9,412 bases of DNA from contig JAFVXP010000098.1 of assembly GCA_017501055.1 (NCBI GenBank), positions 1 to 9,412 of the forward strand. Direction: 5' to 3'. The DNA comes from Clostridia bacterium. GTDB taxonomy: Bacteria; Bacillota; Clostridia; Oscillospirales; CAG-382. The stretch's first letter is position 1; each line of letters starts with the position of its first letter. Of the stretch, positions 6,629-9,412 are shown piece after piece. Under the pieces are notes generated by a model that saw only the letters and a list, made by a program, of their open reading frames with translations, was not told where the DNA came from and ran no database searches. The position numbers were made by a program, and so were the translations under genes.

Positions 6629-6637
6629 TAATTGCTT

Positions 6638-7285
6638 TTAAATACGAAAGCACTTTTGTATAGATTTATATTCCCCGAGAACGAGAAGTGTCTTGTCTTG
6701 TGTCAAAACGGTATCGGGGGTGATGTTAATATCAAGCTTGCCTTCGGTCTTAATACCCATAATGTTGATGTTGTATTTTTTGCGGATATCAAGCTCTGCG
6801 ATCGTCAAACCAAACCAATTTTCGGGTATGGTTACTTCAAAAATAGCCTTCGTTTCGTCAATTCTAATATAATCGAGAATATGGTCTGCGGTATAGCGTA
6901 TCGCAGTCCATCTTGCCGCCTGCTTTTCGGGATAAACGACTTCATCTGCACCGTTGCGAAGAAGAAATTTTTCCTGAACGTCACGCTCCGCACGTGCAAC
7001 TACGAGTTTTGCGCCAAGCTCTTTCAAGAGCGAGGTGGTCTCAAGCGAGCTTTGAAAATCGTCGCATATCGTAACGATACAAACGTCGAAGTTTTCAATT
7101 CCGAGCGAATCGAGAAATTCGGGATTCGTGCTGTCGCCGATCTGTGCGTTCGTAACGATATCGAGAGAATCGTTAACACGTTCTTCGATATTGTCAACAG
7201 CGAGCACCTCGTGTCCTAACTGATTTAATTGTGCGGCAACAAGCTTGCCGAATCTGCCAAGACCTATCAATAAAACAGATTTCAT
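6638..7285 (-). CDS. ktrA: KtrA-type RCK regulatory subunit of K+ uptake system
   Basis: A 215-residue cytoplasmic protein whose octameric ring gates the KtrB channel. The N-terminal RCK_N Rossmann domain has G8-L-G10-R-F-G13, with Arg11 at the usual arginine position, and ends strand two with D31 (V-L-A-V-D), typical of nucleotide (ATP/ADP, NAD) binding. Residues from about 132 onward form the RCK_C domain, which in Bacillus KtrA binds cyclic di-AMP. One RCK unit and this length mark it as KtrA-like; TrkA proper has two units and about 450 residues. The ATG directly follows the ktrB stop (TAA 7288-7286), with GGTGGG (7295 to 7290) as a modest ribosome site four bases ahead. The pair is clearly one operon. 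Confidence 0.93.
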   Translation of the reverse strand: MKSVLLIGLGRFGKLVAAQLNQLGHEVLAVDNIEERVNDSLDIVTNAQIGDSTNPEFLDSLGIENFDVCIVTICDDFQSSLETTSLLKELGAKLVVARAERDVQEKFLLRNGADEVVYPEKQAARWTAIRYTADHILDYIRIDETKAIFEVTIPENWFGLTIAELDIRKKYNINIMGIKTEGKLDINITPDTVLTQDKTLLVLGEYKSIQKCFRI

Positions 7286-8620
7286 TTAACCCACCGTGAT
7301 CCTTTCCTGAGGTAATTTAGAAAGCTTTTTGTTATGTCCCGACAAAGCGGCGTATATAACAGTAAGTCCGCCGACTCTTCCGAGGAACATGAATAAAATC
7401 AATACGAGTCTCGAAACAGTACCAAGTGTCGGAGTTAATCCAAGCGAAAGACCGACCGTACCGACTGCAGATGCAGTTTCATATATACAAGTTGTTATGG
7501 GTAGACCTTCAGCGATACTAATTACGACTGCACCGCCTAAAAACAGAGTGATATACAAAATTAATATAGCCGATGCGTTTTTAATTGCCGAAGGCTCAAT
7601 TCTTCTGCCGAACATTTCGGGGTCTTCCTTGCGTTTGAATACCGAAGCGGCGTTTGCAAACAATACTGCGAGCGTTGTTGTTTTCATACCGCCTGCCGTA
7701 GATCCGGGCGAACCGCCGATAAGCATAAGGGCGATAAGAAAGGTTCTTCCGGCACCGGTCATCAAATTATGGTCTGTTGTGTTGAATCCTGCCGTTCTCG
7801 GTGTTACTGCCTGGAAAAGCGAAGCAAGTATGCGTTCCTTTGCAGCGAGATCGGAATATTCAAAAATATAAAAATAAACGGCAGGGAACAGAATGAGAAT
7901 AAATGACGTAAGAAGAATGACCTTGCTTTGCATTCTGTAGCGGCGGACACGGAACTTGTTAGTCCTAATATCTTCCCACGTGAGAAAACCGATACCGCCG
8001 GCAACTATCAAAAATACGATCGATAAAACCAGCAACGGGTTTCCCATATATCCCGTCAAAGAGGAAAAAGGATTTTCGGGTGTTCCCAAAATATCAAAGC
8101 CGGCGTTGCAGAATGCAGAAATAGAATGGAAGAAGGAATACCAGATCCCCTTCAAACCAAATTCCGTGCAAAAAACGGGCATCAAAAGCAAAGCACCGAT
8201 AAATTCGATCGAAAAGGTAACCGTAAGGATAAATCTCGTAAGCTTTGCAACACCGCCGACTTTATGTGCGGCTACTGCTTCCTGCATCGTACTTCTTTGC
8301 GAAAGCGAGATCTTCTTTTTGGAAAGCATCGCCAAAGATGCAGCAACGGTAACAACACCCAAACCGCCGATCTGTATAAGCAGTAATATTACCGATTGCC
8401 CGAATACCGACCAATACGATCCCGTATCACGTACCACCAATCCCGTTACGCATACCGCTGAGGTCGAGGTAAAAACGGCATCGCTGAAAGGAGTAACTTC
8501 ACCGCTTTGCGATGAAACGGGAAGCATAAGTATCAAAGCACCGATAAGTATGACCGCCGCAAAACCTATGAATATTATCTGAAATGGACTAAGCCTTTTT
8601 TTGATACTGAAAGAATTCAT
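7286..8620 (-). CDS. ktrB: KtrB/TrkH-family potassium channel subunit
   Basis: A 444-residue membrane protein that moves K+ (often coupled to Na+) into the cell. All four pore loops of the superfamily are visible: T-S-A-V-C-V-T-G60-L, S-A-F-C-N-A-G174-F, T-A-G278-F-N and G-T-V-G390-L-S. The filter glycines have nearly the same spacing as in characterised KtrB proteins. The glycine-rich stretch GGSPGSTAGGMK (302-313) corresponds to the intramembrane gating loop of the third repeat. No extra N-terminal membrane domain is present, which fits KtrB rather than the longer TrkH. GAGGAA (8633 to 8628) is seven bases ahead of the ATG. It is first in the ktrBA operon, with its own promoter upstream. 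Activity probably depends on KtrA and, through it, on ATP and cyclic di-AMP. Confidence 0.95.
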   Translation of the reverse strand: MNSFSIKKRLSPFQIIFIGFAAVILIGALILMLPVSSQSGEVTPFSDAVFTSTSAVCVTGLVVRDTGSYWSVFGQSVILLLIQIGGLGVVTVAASLAMLSKKKISLSQRSTMQEAVAAHKVGGVAKLTRFILTVTFSIEFIGALLLMPVFCTEFGLKGIWYSFFHSISAFCNAGFDILGTPENPFSSLTGYMGNPLLVLSIVFLIVAGGIGFLTWEDIRTNKFRVRRYRMQSKVILLTSFILILFPAVYFYIFEYSDLAAKERILASLFQAVTPRTAGFNTTDHNLMTGAGRTFLIALMLIGGSPGSTAGGMKTTTLAVLFANAASVFKRKEDPEMFGRRIEPSAIKNASAILILYITLFLGGAVVISIAEGLPITTCIYETASAVGTVGLSLGLTPTLGTVSRLVLILFMFLGRVGGLTVIYAALSGHNKKLSKLPQERITVG

Positions 8621-8667
8621 ATAAAAGTTCCTCTGTAAACATAAACATATTTTATGTCTTTGACGTT

Positions 8668-8697
8668 AGTATAACATATTTTCATACCCTTCGTAAA
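8668..8697 (-). promoter_or_regulatory. Extended -10 promoter of ktrBA
   Basis: On the minus strand TATACT (8673 to 8668) is preceded by TGT (8676 to 8674), forming an extended -10 element. A weak -35, TTTACG (8697 to 8692), lies 18 bases upstream. The predicted start is near 8661, leaving a leader of about 40 bases, too short to hold a cyclic di-AMP riboswitch of the ydaO class. Confidence 0.6.
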
Positions 8698-8740
8698 TAG
8701 TTTAACGCAAATATATTAGCTTTTTGCACTTTTAAAATTC

Positions 8741-8773
8741 AAAAAGAGGCTGTTTTCAAAGAAAAAGCCTCTT
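8741..8773 (-). terminator. Intrinsic terminator after the nitroreductase gene
   Basis: On the minus strand AAGAGGCT (8773 to 8766) pairs with AGCCTCTT (8751 to 8744). The stem extends inward by TTTTC/GAAAA with one bulged base and an AAA-complement loop. It is followed by TTTTTGAATTTT, and it begins six bases after the stop codon at 8779. It separates the nitroreductase unit from the ktrBA promoter. Confidence 0.85.
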
Positions 8774-8778
8774 ATAAA

Positions 8779-9297
8779 TCAAAAAGTATCGTAGAAAACA
8801 ACTTCGTCAATAGGACGGACCTTCGAATGAAGCTCAAGCGGTCTGCTTTCCTTGTGAGGATAACCCATAACGAGCAAGGCAAGCGGTTCGATATTTTCGG
8901 GTATGTTAAATTCCAAACGTACGGCAAACGGGTCAAAATGCATTACCCAACAAGACCCAACACCAAGCGAATGTGCCATTAACATCAGATGTGTTGTAAC
9001 AATACTTGCATCGACAGGGGCAGACAAAGCACCGTCGTATTTCCTAACCCAAGATTCGTCCTTGTTATAGCATATAAGCATAGCGGTGGGTGCATCAAAA
9101 TGACATTTAGTGCATTTCTTAAGCTTCTCTATAGCTTCATCGTTGTTCAATACAAGGATCCTCTGCGGTTGGTAATTACAGCCCGTCGGCGCAATGTGAC
9201 CGCATTCCAATATTTTGTCAATGATTTCCTTTTCCAGATGTCTGCTTTCGAATTTTCTGACCGAATATCTGTCACGGGCGAATTCCAAAAAATCCAT
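8779..9297 (-). CDS. Nitroreductase-family FMN oxidoreductase
   Basis: From the chosen start this is a 172-residue flavoprotein of the nitroreductase fold, which forms dimers and reduces nitro compounds, quinones or other small acceptors with NAD(P)H. Family features are R-Y-S-V-R-K-F (10-16), the FMN-contacting A-P-T-G-C-N-Y-Q-P (36-44), GVGSCW (112-117) and the late M-G-Y-P (144-147). It is short for the family and cysteine-rich, with C32, C40, C76, C116 and a C-T-K-C pair at 62-65. The ATG at 9297 has AGGAG seven bases ahead; the longer frame starting at 9354 would overlap the upstream gene by 44 bases and has an N-terminus unlike the family. The physiological substrate is not predictable. 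It probably shares a transcript with the partial gene upstream. Confidence 0.9.
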   Translation of the reverse strand: MDFLEFARDRYSVRKFESRHLEKEIIDKILECGHIAPTGCNYQPQRILVLNNDEAIEKLKKCTKCHFDAPTAMLICYNKDESWVRKYDGALSAPVDASIVTTHLMLMAHSLGVGSCWVMHFDPFAVRLEFNIPENIEPLALLVMGYPHKESRPLELHSKVRPIDEVVFYDTF

Positions 9298-9304
9298 ATT
9301 ATTT

Positions 9305-9309
9305 CTCCT
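9305..9309 (-). promoter_or_regulatory. Ribosome binding site deciding the nitroreductase start
   Basis: AGGAG on the minus strand is seven bases ahead of the ATG at 9297 and two bases after the stop of the upstream gene. It fixes the start at 9297 rather than at the in-frame ATG at 9354. Confidence 0.85.
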
Positions 9310-9310
9310 G

Positions 9311-9412
9311 TTATTGCTCGTTTCCGTATATGTTTTCCAACTGCTTGTTGACACGTTCTGCCAACCGTTCGGTGATGATTGCAGTGGATTCTATATGCAC
9401 CTTTCCGTCACC
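9311..9412 (-). CDS. C-terminal fragment of an unidentified protein
   Basis: A minus-strand frame is open from the window edge to TAA at 9313-9311, giving 33 residues that begin G-D-G-K-V-H-I-E-S-T and end L-E-N-I-Y-G-N-E-Q. The stop sits 13 bases ahead of the nitroreductase ATG with a clean ribosome site in between, the normal layout of an upstream operon partner. The tail is helical and charged and I do not recognise the family. It could be a chance open frame, but its placement makes a real gene more likely. Confidence 0.55.
   Translation of the reverse strand, partial: GDGKVHIESTAIITERLAERVNKQLENIYGNEQ

Noticed and set aside
6623..6637. Hairpin AAGCAA / TTGCTT directly after the ktrA stop, considered as a terminator
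   Set aside because: The stem is only 6 bp and AT-rich, and on the minus strand it is followed by AAAGCTTTGC rather than a T-run, so termination is not supported.
8645..8657. Small inverted repeat ACATA / TATGT in the ktrB leader, considered as an operator or riboswitch piece
   Set aside because: Five AT-only base pairs are expected by chance in such AT-rich sequence, and the leader is far too short for a known riboswitch.
9298..9354. In-frame 19-residue N-terminal extension of the nitroreductase
   Set aside because: It overlaps the upstream frame, lacks a ribosome site, and is low-complexity Ser/Thr/Asn sequence; the ATG at 9297 has a good AGGAG site.
1..9412. CRISPR arrays, insertion sequences, phage or toxin-antitoxin modules, tRNA or rRNA genes
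   Set aside because: I looked on both strands and saw no spaced repeats, transposase or integrase motifs, or structured RNA genes.

Overview
The window looks like a chromosomal segment from a low-to-moderate GC Gram-positive anaerobe, most likely a member of the Clostridia. The reasons are strong AGGAG-type ribosome binding sites, dense head-to-tail genes with overlapping or abutting stops and starts, a YtrA-type GntR regulator with its ABC transporter, and a KtrAB-type potassium system. This assignment rests on protein style and gene content only; no rRNA or other marker is present. No CRISPR array, insertion sequence, tRNA, rRNA or phage gene is visible, and no intergenic gap exceeds about 160 bases.

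Plus-strand half (1-3854). The window opens inside the C-terminus of a CapD/EpsC-like nucleotide-sugar dehydratase. A near-consensus sigma-A promoter follows, and a perfect 27-nt palindrome sits where transcription should start. Next come three overlapping genes: a YtrA-subfamily GntR repressor, an ABC transporter ATPase, and a 723-residue permease with about nine membrane segments and a C-terminal domain of about 340 residues predicted to face outward. By analogy with the ytr operon of Bacillus, this is probably an autoregulated transporter induced by envelope stress or antibiotics. The substrate is unknown.

Minus-strand half (3884-9412, read right to left). A partial unidentified gene is followed 13 bases later by an FMN nitroreductase and a terminator. 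Then come ktrB and ktrA (K+ channel subunit and its RCK regulator, stop directly against start), ilvB and ilvN (acetolactate synthase large and small subunits), and a PAP2-type membrane phosphatase starting one base after the ilvN stop. The two halves converge on a shared bidirectional terminator at 3860-3893.

The genes form three functional units: (i) a regulated ABC export or sensing module, (ii) K+ uptake by KtrAB, and (iii) the first step of branched-chain amino acid synthesis plus a lipid-phosphate phosphatase. The most interesting points are the palindrome, which may act both as repressor operator and as terminator for the upstream gene; the permease with its large outward domain; and the PAP2 gene coupled to ilvN without a visible ribosome binding site.
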